Below, piece by piece: positions 9,101-17,269 of a DNA stretch of 64,000 nt. The first letter of the stretch is position 1; every line of letters begins with the position of its first letter. Source of the DNA: JAXDAY01 sp034679345. GTDB lineage: Bacteria > Eisenbacteria > RBG-16-71-46 > CAIMUX01 > VGJL01. The stretch is from NCBI GenBank assembly GCA_034679345.1, contig JAXDAY010000009.1:186001-250000 (forward strand), in the 5' to 3' direction. Made by a program: the position numbers and the translations under genes. The notes beneath the pieces were generated by a model, which did not search any database, was not told the origin of the DNA, and was given only the letters and a program-made list of their open reading frames with translations.

Positions 9101-10009
9101 CGTCCCGCGCCGGCCATCGAGGCGCCGCCGCCCGAGAATCCGATCCGCGCGATCGAGGCGAGACTTCGCGCGCTCGAGCCGGTCGAGATCCCCGGAGGAG
9201 AGGACCCCGCCGCCGTCGAGGCCGTCGAGAAGGCGCGCGCGCTTCCGCCGCTTCCCTCCCCCGGGCATCTGCAGACCGTGCGAGGGAAGATCTGGGCGAC
9301 CGAGTTCAAGAGCGGACGGGGACCGTTGCCGTCCGCATCGGCCATGGGAGATGAGGAGGAAGGCCCCGACGAGCCGGCCGTGCCGCTCATCCCGAGCGAT
9401 GCCGCGCGCGAGGAGGGGATCGCGATCCATTCATTGCTCGAGCGGATCGATCTGGCGGGTCTCGACGCGCGGAATCTCGAGGAGCGAATCGTCGCCGTCC
9501 CGGGGATCGACGCCGCAGCGCAGGAAGTGGCTCGATCGGGATTGCGGCGGCTGCTCGAAACGCCGCTCGCGGCGGCCGTCACCGGCGCAAGCGGCTGCCA
9601 CCGCGAGGTCGCATTCGGCCTGCGACTGCCCTTCCTCGAGGTCACGCGCTGGCTCGCCCCGGTGCGCGAGGAGATCCTGGCCGACCCGGAGTGGAGCCGA
9701 TGGGTCGAGGCCGGCGAGGACGGCGCGTTGCGCATCCGGCCCGGCCTTCCCGGCGAAGCCGGCGACCCCTGGGTTCTCATCCAGGGGAGGATCGATCTGA
9801 TCGCCCGCGGCGGCGACGGATGGATCGTGCTCGACTGGAAGTCCGACCGGGTTCGCGCGGGCTCGGGGGCCGTGAGGCGCGCCGAAGTCTATCGCGGACA
9901 GATGGAGATCTATCGCCGCGCCGTGGAGTCGCTCTTCGGCTCTCCCGTGCGCACATTCCTCTACTTCCTTCGCCCCGGAATCATCCAGGAGGTCCAGGCC
10001 GATGCATGA
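6191..10009 (+). CDS. addA: AddA: UvrD-type helicase and nuclease subunit of AddAB
   Basis: This 1,272-residue SF1A helicase-nuclease resects double-strand breaks and destroys foreign linear DNA. Motifs in order are SAGAGSGKTFVLVE (Walker A), VVTFTEKAA (Ia), TIHSFCMRLL, FIDEYQDVN (II), RVGDIKQSIYQFR (III), LPANYRS (IV), IMTIHGAKGLEFPVIFL (V) and EKRVLYVALTRARDLLIL (VI). The C-terminal RecB-type nuclease has GRIDLIARGGDGWIVLDWKSD and a YRGQMEIYRRAVE helix, with D and DWK as metal ligands. The ATG at 6191 sits 4 bp after the desulfurase stop. An open frame further upstream only overlaps that gene. The partner addB ends at 153, so other genes lie between the two subunits. Confidence 0.95.
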   Translation: MPELSDLQDLIVRQFRDRRPRDLLVSAGAGSGKTFVLVESVLACLRAKTPLDRILVVTFTEKAASQVRNRIYAEMGKDPELASYRIRLPQAWISTIHSFCMRLLREHFDAAEVDPRFRVLAEEDARLLFDDAMTRVFHDGYSGAWGEGTTEIFEELVEMCGFDASGERLREVVRRLLEYARTSEHPGEFLARHMTQLRRPLEKWDDLPWRADYAARIQREWRTATGLVRALADGIDALGKKSAGFRAIADAMAAVPLDRLSDPAGQQEALRGLREAGLADENGVAILLPRLPGGTGDSLKKLKERAAGRLEDRWIRELPLALDSILAEERSAGRLALGLLDLTKRVWQQYQTLKERDSRLDFEDLQIQAHQLIEKLETSGNPIRFDQAFIDEYQDVNALQDRILSKVVDPLRIFRVGDIKQSIYQFRLASPEIIRGLASRRDSITKPANAGDADAWNVILPANYRSLPGVLELANQIASGLFSDEEIGSSYEEQRLVAAGSTSNVEHDAELLLIRTEDKKDANDEEGALEPKDAEYAAIGDRIRGLIEAPAIVRDPDTNEPRPVQYSDIAILLRAKSDAPDLARSLESRGIPVSLASGSSFFKATEVLDLLNLLRATDNLLDDIALAASLRSPAFGWSDAELLGIRLSHPSAIHLAFALALLADRARRTTIYSEALLPEDPQAREILSGPPATRIEELPIQDLGERAAAALDRFLTWRREAGRVELPALIARILDETALERSVTSMPDGLRAQGNLRKFLGISRRHARESGHDLHRFLRWVELLEEGGAKISEVPASSESVPAVRIMTIHGAKGLEFPVIFLAQLGRDLRLGASIQALAPGRSYIGVRLLDNRDYVLRQPIPLRLLLDQARADAIAEEKRVLYVALTRARDLLILTGVHQTRSVLDPTLEKLYRDLASEGGEESRSLREHLLGVKATPLAWILNTLPPIVVGAADAEVRIPRPPLRVRWIRPAPAIEAPPPENPIRAIEARLRALEPVEIPGGEDPAAVEAVEKARALPPLPSPGHLQTVRGKIWATEFKSGRGPLPSASAMGDEEEGPDEPAVPLIPSDAAREEGIAIHSLLERIDLAGLDARNLEERIVAVPGIDAAAQEVARSGLRRLLETPLAAAVTGASGCHREVAFGLRLPFLEVTRWLAPVREEILADPEWSRWVEAGEDGALRIRPGLPGEAGDPWVLIQGRIDLIARGGDGWIVLDWKSDRVRAGSGAVRRAEVYRGQMEIYRRAVESLFGSPVRTFLYFLRPGIIQEVQADA

Positions 10010-10523
10010 AGATCCTCTCGATGCGATCCTTGCGCGATTCTCCTGCCGCGCTTATCTGCCCGATCCGATTCCGGAGAGCGACTTGAACCGCCTGCTCGAG
10101 GCGATGCGACGCGCCCCTTCCGCCGGCAACCGGCAACCTTGGCGATTCATCGTCGTCAGTTCGCAGGGCGAACGCGACGCTCTGAGCGACGCGGCCTTCG
10201 AGCAGACCTTCATCTCCCAGGCTCCGATCGCGATCGTCGTCTGCGCCGATCCCGAACGCTCCGCGTCCCGCTACGGCCAACGGGGCCGGACGCTCTACGT
10301 CCTCCAGGACACGGCGGCGGCGGTCGAGAATCTCCTGATCGCGGCGACGGCCTTGGGCTATGCGAGCTGCTGGGTGGGGGCTTTCGACGAGGAACGGGCG
10401 CGCGCGGCTCTCTCGATTCCCCCGCGCCTGCGCCCCGTGGCGATCGTGCCCGTCGGGAAGGCGAATGCGCGCCCCGAGCCCCCTTCGCGCAGGCCGATGA
10501 GCGAGATCGTCGAGATGCGATGA
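10002..10523 (+). CDS. Nitroreductase family FMN oxidoreductase
   Basis: The product has 173 residues. The opening DAILARFSCRAYLPDPIPESDLNRLLEAMRRAPSAGNRQPW carries the FMN-binding R-S-x-R and SAGNxQPW signatures of the nitroreductase superfamily. A central AAVENLLIAATALGYASCWVGAF matches the helix and cofactor loop near the second FMN contact. It is short for the family, in the range of the small single-domain forms. AGGAGG precedes the ATG, the gene overlaps addA by 8 bp and its stop overlaps the Nudix start. The substrate is unknown. Confidence 0.88.
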   Translation: MHEDPLDAILARFSCRAYLPDPIPESDLNRLLEAMRRAPSAGNRQPWRFIVVSSQGERDALSDAAFEQTFISQAPIAIVVCADPERSASRYGQRGRTLYVLQDTAAAVENLLIAATALGYASCWVGAFDEERARAALSIPPRLRPVAIVPVGKANARPEPPSRRPMSEIVEMR

Positions 10524-11488
10524 GCTATCTCGAGTGGATCCGAGGCAAGATTGGTCACGAACCGATCCTCCTGGTCTACGCGACCGCCCTCATCCGCGAT
10601 GGGGCGGGGCGCGTGCTCTTCCAGCGCCGGACCGACTTCCCGATCTGGGGATTGCCGGGCGGCTTGCTCGAGCCGGGTGAAACGATCCTCGAGACCTTGC
10701 GGCGCGAAGCGCGCGAAGAGACCGGCTACGAGGTCCGGCCCGTGCGATTCGTGGGGCTCTATACCTCGCCCACCTACGAGATTCGTTACCGGAACGGGGA
10801 TGCCGTTCAGCAGGTGACCGCCTGCTTCGAGTGCCGGATCGCGGGCGGAGACGGGAAGCCCGACGGCAACGAGTCGTTCGCCCAGGAGTTCCTGCGGGAG
10901 GAGGAAGCGCCCGAGGTCTTTCCCTGGTATGCGCAGATGCTCGCCGACGCGCGTGAGGACGGTCCGACGCGATTCGACTCCGGAGCGCCCGTGGGCGCCA
11001 ATCCGAGGCCGGAGGGGCTCATTCGCTGGCTGAGAGCCCATGTGGGGCGCGAGCCGCTCCTCATGCCGTGCGCCGCGGCGGTCGTGCGCGATCCCGCCGG
11101 GCGGATTCTCCTGCATCGCCGCGGCGACACCGGTCTCTGGGGATTGCCCGCCGGCGGGATGGAGCTTGGGGAGCGTGTGGACCGCACGGTCATCCGCGAG
11201 GTGCGCGAGGAGACCGGCCTCGATGTGCGGCCGGTGCGATTGAGCGGCTTCTACACGGGACGGGAGCAGTGGAGCGTGTATCCGAACGGCGATCAGGTCT
11301 GGCTCGCCGTCGCGACCTTCCTCTGCGCGATCGAAGGCGGCGAGCTGCGACCCGATGGGATCGAGAGCCTCGAGGTTCGCTTCTTCGATCCCGCCGAGCT
11401 GCCGCTCGACCACCTACCGTGGGGGCCGCGGAACCGGCGACGGATCGAGGACGCGCTCACGCGGGGGCCGGCGGCCGTGGCGGAGTGA
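10520..11488 (+). CDS. Tandem-domain Nudix hydrolase
   Basis: This 322-residue protein is made of two complete Nudix domains in a row. Each opens with the same lead-in (WIRGKIGHEPILLVYATALI and WLRAHVGREPLLMPCAAAVV). Each carries a full Nudix box: GGLLEPGETILETLRREAREETGY near residue 55, and GGMELGERVDRTVIREVREETGL near residue 215. Both keep the REx2EE metal-binding glutamates, so both should be active on nucleoside-diphosphate-linked substrates. The protein looks like an internal duplication of one Nudix gene. The start was set at 10520 because it overlaps the nitroreductase stop (ATGA). The open frame reaching back to 10139 is a read-through in another gene. Confidence 0.9.
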   Translation: MSYLEWIRGKIGHEPILLVYATALIRDGAGRVLFQRRTDFPIWGLPGGLLEPGETILETLRREAREETGYEVRPVRFVGLYTSPTYEIRYRNGDAVQQVTACFECRIAGGDGKPDGNESFAQEFLREEEAPEVFPWYAQMLADAREDGPTRFDSGAPVGANPRPEGLIRWLRAHVGREPLLMPCAAAVVRDPAGRILLHRRGDTGLWGLPAGGMELGERVDRTVIREVREETGLDVRPVRLSGFYTGREQWSVYPNGDQVWLAVATFLCAIEGGELRPDGIESLEVRFFDPAELPLDHLPWGPRNRRRIEDALTRGPAAVAE

Positions 11489-11505
11489 GAAGGGCCTCGG
11501 CTCCC

Positions 11506-11949
11506 CTAAGCCAGCGAAACGTGATCGTTGTCCTTCCCTACGCCGCGGACCGCGGAGGCTTCCGGCTGGTAGAGCACCTTCTGGATCTGAAGCCGCAGGC
11601 TCGCGACCGCCCCTTCCCACTCGATGATGTCTCCCTCCCGATGGCCCAGAATGGCCGCCCCGATCGGCGCCGTGACCGAGATGCGTCCGGCCCTGTAGTC
11701 GGCCTCTTCCGGGAAGACGAGGGTATACGTCAGCGTCTGCCCGGAGTTCTGATCGCGGACGATCACGCGGCTCTGCACCGTCACGATTCCCTTGTCCACT
11801 GCGTGCCAGGGGACGACGACCGCCCGCTTCAGCTTCTCTCGAAGGCGCAGCAGCGTCATCCGGTCCGGGTCGGGTATCCGGCCGATCCCCGTGGTGAGCT
11901 CTTCGATTCTCGCGGCATCGCTGTCCGTGAGGATTACTTTTTCTGCCAC
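11506..11949 (-). CDS. Rnk-like GreA/GreB-domain regulator
   Basis: The product has 147 residues and begins at a GTG (complement of 11947-11949) with AAAGGAGGG about 8 bp upstream. The N-terminal half (VAEKVILTDSDAARIEEL...) matches the coiled-coil start of nucleoside diphosphate kinase regulator (Rnk) proteins. The C-terminal half (GRISVTAPIGAAILGHREGDIIEWE) is the GreA/GreB FKBP-like domain. This family binds RNA polymerase near the secondary channel and was first described as affecting nucleoside diphosphate kinase levels. It lies 20 bp after the ManC-like gene on the same strand, so the two may be co-transcribed. It converges on the Nudix gene with only 17 bp between stops. Confidence 0.85.
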   Translation of the reverse strand: MAEKVILTDSDAARIEELTTGIGRIPDPDRMTLLRLREKLKRAVVVPWHAVDKGIVTVQSRVIVRDQNSGQTLTYTLVFPEEADYRAGRISVTAPIGAAILGHREGDIIEWEGAVASLRLQIQKVLYQPEASAVRGVGKDNDHVSLA

Positions 11950-11969
11950 GGCAAGATCCCTCCTTTCGG

Positions 11970-12866
11970 TCAGGCGCCGCCCCAACGATGAACTTCCTCG
12001 AGCGCGCTCGGGTGGTCCGCCCACCAGGCATTGAGACGTTCGATCGTGCCGACATCCGTCCATCCGCAGTCCGGCAACGGAAGCACCCGCAACCGTTCCG
12101 TGACCAGCGGGAGCAGATCCCCGCTGAGATCCACGCGAGGAGAAGCCCGGTGGCGAACGTCAACGGATTTCTCTTCGTCCGGCCAAGACATCAGCCATCG
12201 CGCCGGCAGGACCTGCTCGTAGATCTCGAGCAGAGTCGGCAAGCCGGCTGTGAGAATCATCGTGTTCACATACCAACCGCCTCGCAGACCCATGCCGATC
12301 TTCGGCGAAGCGGGTTTCTCGACGAACTCCAGCACCGCATGAACGCGCCCAGCCTCCGCCGGCCCCGGCCGGATCCATCCGACCGAGGAATCCGCTCCGC
12401 GCGCCCTCGCCCCGAGCAGCACCGCGCACCGGCAGTCGTCCCGCACCGCGTCCACCGCCTCTCGGATGGTCCGCCGAAGGACTCCTTCATCGTCGACCAT
12501 ATGGTCGGAAGGCAGCACGACGACCGTCGCGTCGGGATCCCTCGCTTGGATATGAAGGAGCGCGACGTAGAGGGCATAGCCCGTTCCCCGGTTCCGAGAT
12601 TGTCGGATCACATTCTCGGAGTCGATTCCCGCAAGCTCCTCTTCCCACCATTTGCGGTGCGCCTCCAGGACCGCCACGACGATGCGAGCTGATTCGGTGA
12701 GACCCCGCGCCCGTGCGATCGTGATGCCAAGCATCGATTCGCGGCCGTCCAGCCGGCAGAACTGCTTTGGCACCGGTCGTCCGAACTTCTCAGCGGTCAT
12801 CGGCAAGAGCCTCTCACCGCTCCCCCCTGCCAGGACGACAACCCACGGACGATTGGCGAATCTCAT
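11970..12866 (-). CDS. Mannose-1-phosphate guanylyltransferase-like nucleotidyltransferase
   Basis: This is a 298-residue GT-A-fold nucleotidyltransferase. The signature VVVLAGGSGERLLPMT is followed by GRPVPKQFCRLDG, the pattern of the GDP-mannose pyrophosphorylase group (ManC/ManA-type). VVLPSDHMV is the metal-binding loop, VEKP the sugar-binding motif, and NTMILTAGL and WTDVGT come later. It lacks the C-terminal cupin isomerase domain of bifunctional ManC enzymes. I chose the ATG at 12866 because AGGAG lies 8 bp upstream, although ten further codons are open. The product, GDP-mannose or a related sugar nucleotide, would feed glycan synthesis. No other glycan gene is adjacent. Confidence 0.82.
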   Translation of the reverse strand: MRFANRPWVVVLAGGSGERLLPMTAEKFGRPVPKQFCRLDGRESMLGITIARARGLTESARIVVAVLEAHRKWWEEELAGIDSENVIRQSRNRGTGYALYVALLHIQARDPDATVVVLPSDHMVDDEGVLRRTIREAVDAVRDDCRCAVLLGARARGADSSVGWIRPGPAEAGRVHAVLEFVEKPASPKIGMGLRGGWYVNTMILTAGLPTLLEIYEQVLPARWLMSWPDEEKSVDVRHRASPRVDLSGDLLPLVTERLRVLPLPDCGWTDVGTIERLNAWWADHPSALEEVHRWGGA

Positions 12867-13231
12867 TCGGCGACTCCTGCCAAAGCCGGCGGTCAAATGA
12901 CGTAAAACGATGGAGCCCCCCCTCGTGGGATCGCTCCGTATTGCGGATGGATCAGATCGTGGAATGCAGAACGCGCGAGGCGCCGTCCTCGGGTGTCAGG
13001 GCCCGGATGAGCGCCCGCTCCGCCGAATGGCTCCTCCCTTGCGGCCAACGCCTGCCGCCTCCGTCGGGGCGGGGATTGGCGCCATGCCGGGAGGCGCGAA
13101 ATCGACCCGCCCCATGCCGTGGTGGAACGCCCCCGGTGCGCCCACCGCTTCAATCGTCTCAGCGGTGTTCGAGTGGGACAATTCGATTATTCGCCATTGA
13201 TTGATCGGTTTCTTCGATAGATGATAGCGCC
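12867..13231 (-). other. Intergenic region between divergent genes
   Basis: About 365 bp separate the ManC-like gene and the LysR gene, which point away from each other. No convincing small gene, RNA or repeat was found. The last 50 bp before the LysR start are more AT-rich than the surroundings, which suits a regulated promoter, but I could not define -35 and -10 boxes with confidence. Confidence 0.4.
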
Positions 13232-14164
13232 ATGGAGCGACTGAATTACGACCACCTTCTCTACTTCTGGCTCGTCGCCCGGGAGGGGGGGGTTTCCAGG
13301 GCGGCGGCCCGCCTGCACCTCACGCAATCGACATTGAGCGGACAGATCCGCACGCTGGAGGCATCCCTGGGAGGGCGGTTGTTCGAGAGAGTGGGCCGGC
13401 GGCTGCAGCTGACCGACCTGGGGCGTCTGGTCCTGCCTTTCGCAGAGGGGATCTTCACGCTCGGGACCGATCTCATGGAGGCTGTCCGCAGCGGTCCAGG
13501 CAACCGCACCATCCGACTGAACATCGGACTCGCCGATGTCGTCGCGAAGGCGCTCGCGCAGAGGTTGATTCAGCCGCTCCTGACGCCGCCCGGCCGTATC
13601 CACCTTGTCGTGCGCGAGGATAGCTCCGACAAACTCCTACTGGCCCTCGTCGCCGGTGAGCTGGATATCCTGATCCTGGATTCCCCGCCGGGCCCCCGCG
13701 AGGGGATGCGGCTCTTCAGCCGCCTGCTAGGAGATTCGGGGGTCGTCTTGATGGCGACGCCCGAGCTCGCCCGCCGCTACCGGCGGCGATTCCCGAAGAG
13801 CCTGAATGGCGCCCCGTTCATTCTGCCCGGCCGCGCGACCGCCCTCCGCCGGGGACTCGAGGAGTGGTTCGAGCGCTGGCAGATCAGCCCCCTCGTGGTG
13901 GCCACATTCGACGATACCGCGCTCATCACGGTCTCAGGTCACGCGGGAAGCGGGATTTTCGCCGTGCCGTCGATCGTCGAGCGTGAGATCCGCACCCAGG
14001 CCCGAGTCTCGCGGGTCGGAGAAGTCGAGGGGCTTCGAGAGCAGATCTTCGTGGCTTCCGCGCATCGCCAGTTCCGCAATCCGGCCGTGGGCGTTCTGCT
14101 CGAGCATGCGCGCAAAGAGATCTTCAAGAAAGACAGACCCGGTTCAAGAGAGCGGAAGTCGTGA
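13232..14164 (+). CDS. LysR-family transcriptional regulator, NhaR-like
   Basis: The product has 310 residues. The N-terminal winged helix MERLNYDHLLYFWLVAREGG with AAARLHLTQSTLSGQIRTLE is close to the NhaR branch of LysR regulators, which begin NYxHLLYFWxVA. The effector domain runs from about residue 90 to 290, and a basic tail follows. NhaR proteins respond to sodium and activate antiporter or adhesin genes, but no antiporter gene is nearby. LysR proteins often control the divergent neighbour, here the ManC-like gene. The target is unknown. Confidence 0.88.
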   Translation: MERLNYDHLLYFWLVAREGGVSRAAARLHLTQSTLSGQIRTLEASLGGRLFERVGRRLQLTDLGRLVLPFAEGIFTLGTDLMEAVRSGPGNRTIRLNIGLADVVAKALAQRLIQPLLTPPGRIHLVVREDSSDKLLLALVAGELDILILDSPPGPREGMRLFSRLLGDSGVVLMATPELARRYRRRFPKSLNGAPFILPGRATALRRGLEEWFERWQISPLVVATFDDTALITVSGHAGSGIFAVPSIVEREIRTQARVSRVGEVEGLREQIFVASAHRQFRNPAVGVLLEHARKEIFKKDRPGSRERKS

Positions 14165-14275
14165 ACGAACCCCCTTCCGGGAATCTCGGGAGCCGCATCT
14201 GGATGTCGTGAAAGCGGCCATCCTCCGGACGGAACACTCCACGAAACCGGCGGGCGCCGTTGCCTGAATCCGACC

Positions 14276-16588
14276 CTACTCCATGATCACGACCCTTGCG
14301 GTGTGCGTGGTTCCCGCCGCCGCAGCGCGGATCAAGTAGACACCAGGCGCAACCTGATGGCCCATCGCATCGAACCCGTCCCAGGTCACATCGAGCGGAC
14401 CGGAACGACGGCCGGCTTCCGGCAGTCTGCGGACGCGCCGGCCTGTCGCGTCGTAGATCGAGATCTCGAGGGGGCCGGCGCCTGAGGCCTGAGGAGCGTC
14501 GGTCGGGACGCCAATCCCGCTCATCTCCAATCGAATCCGCGTGGACCTCCCGTGCACACTCGGATTGGGTGCAATCTGCAGTTTGGCTCCGGCCGCGCCG
14601 CGCAGAGCCTCACCGTTCCGGCCCTCCACAGCGGTCGTCGGGGCGCACTGCCCCCAGTAGATGTACAGACCGGTATCCCCCGGATCGACATCAATCGAGT
14701 AGACCAGCGCTCCGCTCGGATCGACTCCAATCGAGTGTTCACCGGAGATGAACCCCAGGATGCGGAGCTGTTTCGGGTCCGAGACGTCCAGGATCTCCAC
14801 GCCTCCGGCCACACAGGAATAGGCAATCGGGCCTCGCACATCGATCCACGGGTAGCCTGCGGGGCTGACGTCGCATGTGGAGACGATTTGAGGGGCCGTG
14901 GGCACGCTGATGTCGATCACGAAGATCTCGAGGCCCGCCACGTACAGGTAATGACCGGAGACCGCGAGGTCCCAGGTGTTCCCGCACGGGACGTTCGCGA
15001 CGATCTGGGGGTCCGAGGGTGTGGAGACATCGACGACCTGGACACCGGCCGAGTAGTCGGCGATGTAGGCGTACGACCCGGAAAGCGCGATCGCTCCCGC
15101 CGATCCGGGAGTGTCCAGTGCACCGATCACCGGCCAGGAGTACTGCCTGGTATCGACGATCACGAGGCCGTTGGATCCCAGCGTCACATAGGCGATGCCC
15201 CGGCCCATGGTCACATCCTCTGGCGAGCCCGGCAGCTGGCTCCAGCGGACGATTGTGGGGTCAGTGGGACGTGACACATCGACCTCTGCCAAGCCCCAGT
15301 TCCTGATGGTCACATAGACGCTGCTCCGCTCGATGGCCATGCGGATACCCATGAGATCCGTGCTTCCGACGACGTTGGGATGGAACGGATCTGCCAGATC
15401 GACGACCTTGAGCCATCCCTCCCAGTATCCGCCCGTGACGTAGGCATACTGACCCCTCGCCAGCACATGCCACGCCTCGGCGAGGTCAAGCGTCGAGACC
15501 GGGGCGGGGTCTGTCGGATTCCGTACGTCGACAATCGAGAGCCCGCCGAGATAGAGGTGGTATCCAGACAGAGAGCCGCTTCCACCCGACCCCCGCAGCA
15601 TTGCTCGGAGCACGGGACGAGTCGGATCGGAGACATCGATCGCTTGGACTCCCCCGTACTGCGTCACATAGGCCATCGTGTCCGAGACGATGACGTCGAT
15701 GACGTTGTCTCCCGCCGGAAGACTGCATACGATCATTGGATTGGTGGGATCGGACAGGTCGATCACGTGGAAGGTAGACGATCCCCCGTACCAGGGGGTC
15801 ACCACGAATGCATGGCTGCCGGCGATCGCGAAGTCCACAGGCCCTGCTTCGTCAGTGTGAACGAAGCCCACGATCACAGGAGATCCGGGGACGGAGATAT
15901 CCACGATATAGAGGCCGGCGACGGCAGGATCATTCCCGTAGATGACGCGTGCTGCGACGCAGAGGTAGTGGTCGAAGACCTCGACGGCCACGGCGACTGC
16001 CGGTATCGGAATGCTTCCGACGACCACCGGCTCATGGGAGTCGGAGACATCGACGATGACGACCTCGGGATAGGCCGCGATGTAAGCGTAGTCGCCTGAA
16101 ACCGCGATATCTTCAATGTTGCCGTACGCCGTCTCCAGGGTCGCGTCGAGGATGGGTTTCACGGGATCGCTGACATCGATGATCTGCATGCAGCGGAAAC
16201 CATAGTATCCCTCGAGGCAGTAGACGTGGGTTCCCGACATGGCCATGGCCACTCCCGCTTCTTTGGTCGGGAGCCGGACCAGCAGCGCAGGATTCGCCGG
16301 ATCCGCGATGTCGACGACGTCGAAGAAAACATCCTCCCCAGAGTCCCCGCTCTCCAGCACGAAGGTGTAGTGGCCGGCCACGACGTTGACGTCGCCGTGA
16401 CCGCACCGGATGCGGGACACCTCATGCCAGTACTGGCTGTAGTCGATGCAGTCGGCCGACGCGGGCGTGGTGGTGGGGGGCGCAGCCAGACAGAGGAGTT
16501 GGGCGCCGATCAGGCCGAGAACCCCTGCGCCGATTCTGAACCAGCAGGAGAGAGGCCTTGAGCGTGAAGGCACGGTGGGCAGACACAT
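14276..16588 (-). CDS. Secreted LVIVD-repeat beta-propeller protein with C-terminal FlgD-type Ig domain
   Basis: The product has 770 residues. I chose the ATG at 16588 because GGGAAGGTGG precedes it and because upstream ATGs fall on or before a good -10 element. A basic start and hydrophobic stretch (VLGLIGAQLLCLAAPP) form a signal peptide. The mature part opens DCIDYSQYWHEV. More than ten repeats of about 45 residues follow, of the form G-x-Y-A-Y-I-A...VVDVSDPxxPxxV, the LVIVD type that forms propeller-like folds. The last 80 residues (LEISIYDATGRRVRR...APGVYLIRA) are a FlgD Ig-like domain of the kind used as a surface-sorting tail in FCB-group bacteria. Its substrate or partner is unknown. 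A paralog lies near 31-33 kb. Confidence 0.88.
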   Translation of the reverse strand: MCLPTVPSRSRPLSCWFRIGAGVLGLIGAQLLCLAAPPTTTPASADCIDYSQYWHEVSRIRCGHGDVNVVAGHYTFVLESGDSGEDVFFDVVDIADPANPALLVRLPTKEAGVAMAMSGTHVYCLEGYYGFRCMQIIDVSDPVKPILDATLETAYGNIEDIAVSGDYAYIAAYPEVVIVDVSDSHEPVVVGSIPIPAVAVAVEVFDHYLCVAARVIYGNDPAVAGLYIVDISVPGSPVIVGFVHTDEAGPVDFAIAGSHAFVVTPWYGGSSTFHVIDLSDPTNPMIVCSLPAGDNVIDVIVSDTMAYVTQYGGVQAIDVSDPTRPVLRAMLRGSGGSGSLSGYHLYLGGLSIVDVRNPTDPAPVSTLDLAEAWHVLARGQYAYVTGGYWEGWLKVVDLADPFHPNVVGSTDLMGIRMAIERSSVYVTIRNWGLAEVDVSRPTDPTIVRWSQLPGSPEDVTMGRGIAYVTLGSNGLVIVDTRQYSWPVIGALDTPGSAGAIALSGSYAYIADYSAGVQVVDVSTPSDPQIVANVPCGNTWDLAVSGHYLYVAGLEIFVIDISVPTAPQIVSTCDVSPAGYPWIDVRGPIAYSCVAGGVEILDVSDPKQLRILGFISGEHSIGVDPSGALVYSIDVDPGDTGLYIYWGQCAPTTAVEGRNGEALRGAAGAKLQIAPNPSVHGRSTRIRLEMSGIGVPTDAPQASGAGPLEISIYDATGRRVRRLPEAGRRSGPLDVTWDGFDAMGHQVAPGVYLIRAAAAGTTHTARVVIME

Positions 16589-16628
16589 AGCGACCACCTT
16601 CCCAGACGGGCGCTTCTTTCGCGGCTCC

Positions 16629-16691
16629 ATTGTAGGGTGCGCGCGGCTCAGGCGCAAGGGATTGGCATCGATGGCCGGCGTCCGCGCTGCC
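16629..16691 (-). promoter_or_regulatory. Sigma-70-type promoter plus 20-bp upstream box
   Basis: Reading the minus strand, TTGCGC (complement of 16652-16657) and TACAAT (complement of 16629-16634) are 17 bp apart. This would start transcription about 34 bp before the LVIVD gene ATG. Upstream, 16672-16691 holds the box GGCAGCGCGGACGCCGGCCA. The same box, with one change, lies at the same kind of position before the other secreted-protein operon at 35477-35496. The distance from box to -10 is 37 bp here and 35 bp there. The function as an operator is inferred. Confidence 0.55.
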
Positions 16692-17269
16692 TGATTCCAC
16701 CTCCAGTGACCATCGCGGAGCACCCGCGGATCAAGCATCCTTCGATGTCGAGAGCCGAGTCAGACAGCGCCATCCCGCTGCCGTGGATGCGGCGGACGGC
16801 TGCGGCTACCGGTCGTGGCGGCGCCACGACCTCGGCGGATCTGCTCATCGCTGCCCCCCGCAGGTCGAACCGCGAGTGGAGCGAGGATGGAGTGTCCCGG
16901 AGGAGAAAGATAGCGAGGAGGCGGTGTTGGGCTGCATGGGGCGGGTCGGATGATAGACCTTGAGTTATTTAAGGTGACAGCTTCGATTTCTCAAACATGC
17001 GGTGTAGAAGTCGCAATCCGATCGGACAGGTTTCTTTCCGGAGATCGTCCATGAGATCACACGCTGATCAGCTTCTCCTTCACGAGTTCCTTCCCCGCTG
17101 CAAGAGTCGTGGCCGGTTTCTGCCCGTCGCATCGCTTCCCTGAGCGTCGGGTAGACTCTCACATTGCCTGGATCACGATTGGGGAGCAGATTCCATCAGC
17201 ATGCTGGGGTAATCCGGCGCAGTACAAAGCCGCCGCCGGCATACCGGAAACCCATGTCACCAGGCGCTC
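16692..17269. other. Intergenic stretch without a recognisable gene
   Basis: About 580 bp lie between the promoter of the LVIVD gene and the end of the defence operon. Short open frames exist on both strands, including a 65-codon one at 16965-17162 on the minus strand. None has a ribosome site or a familiar sequence. The part after 16960 is more AT-rich than the flanking genes. Confidence 0.4.

Noticed and set aside
7400..9430. 676-codon open frame opposite addA
   Set aside because: This is a shadow of the helicase frame. addA has all helicase motifs in order, which decides the coding strand.
16965..17162. Small 65-codon gene after the defence operon
   Set aside because: No ribosome site, no familiar sequence and odd composition.
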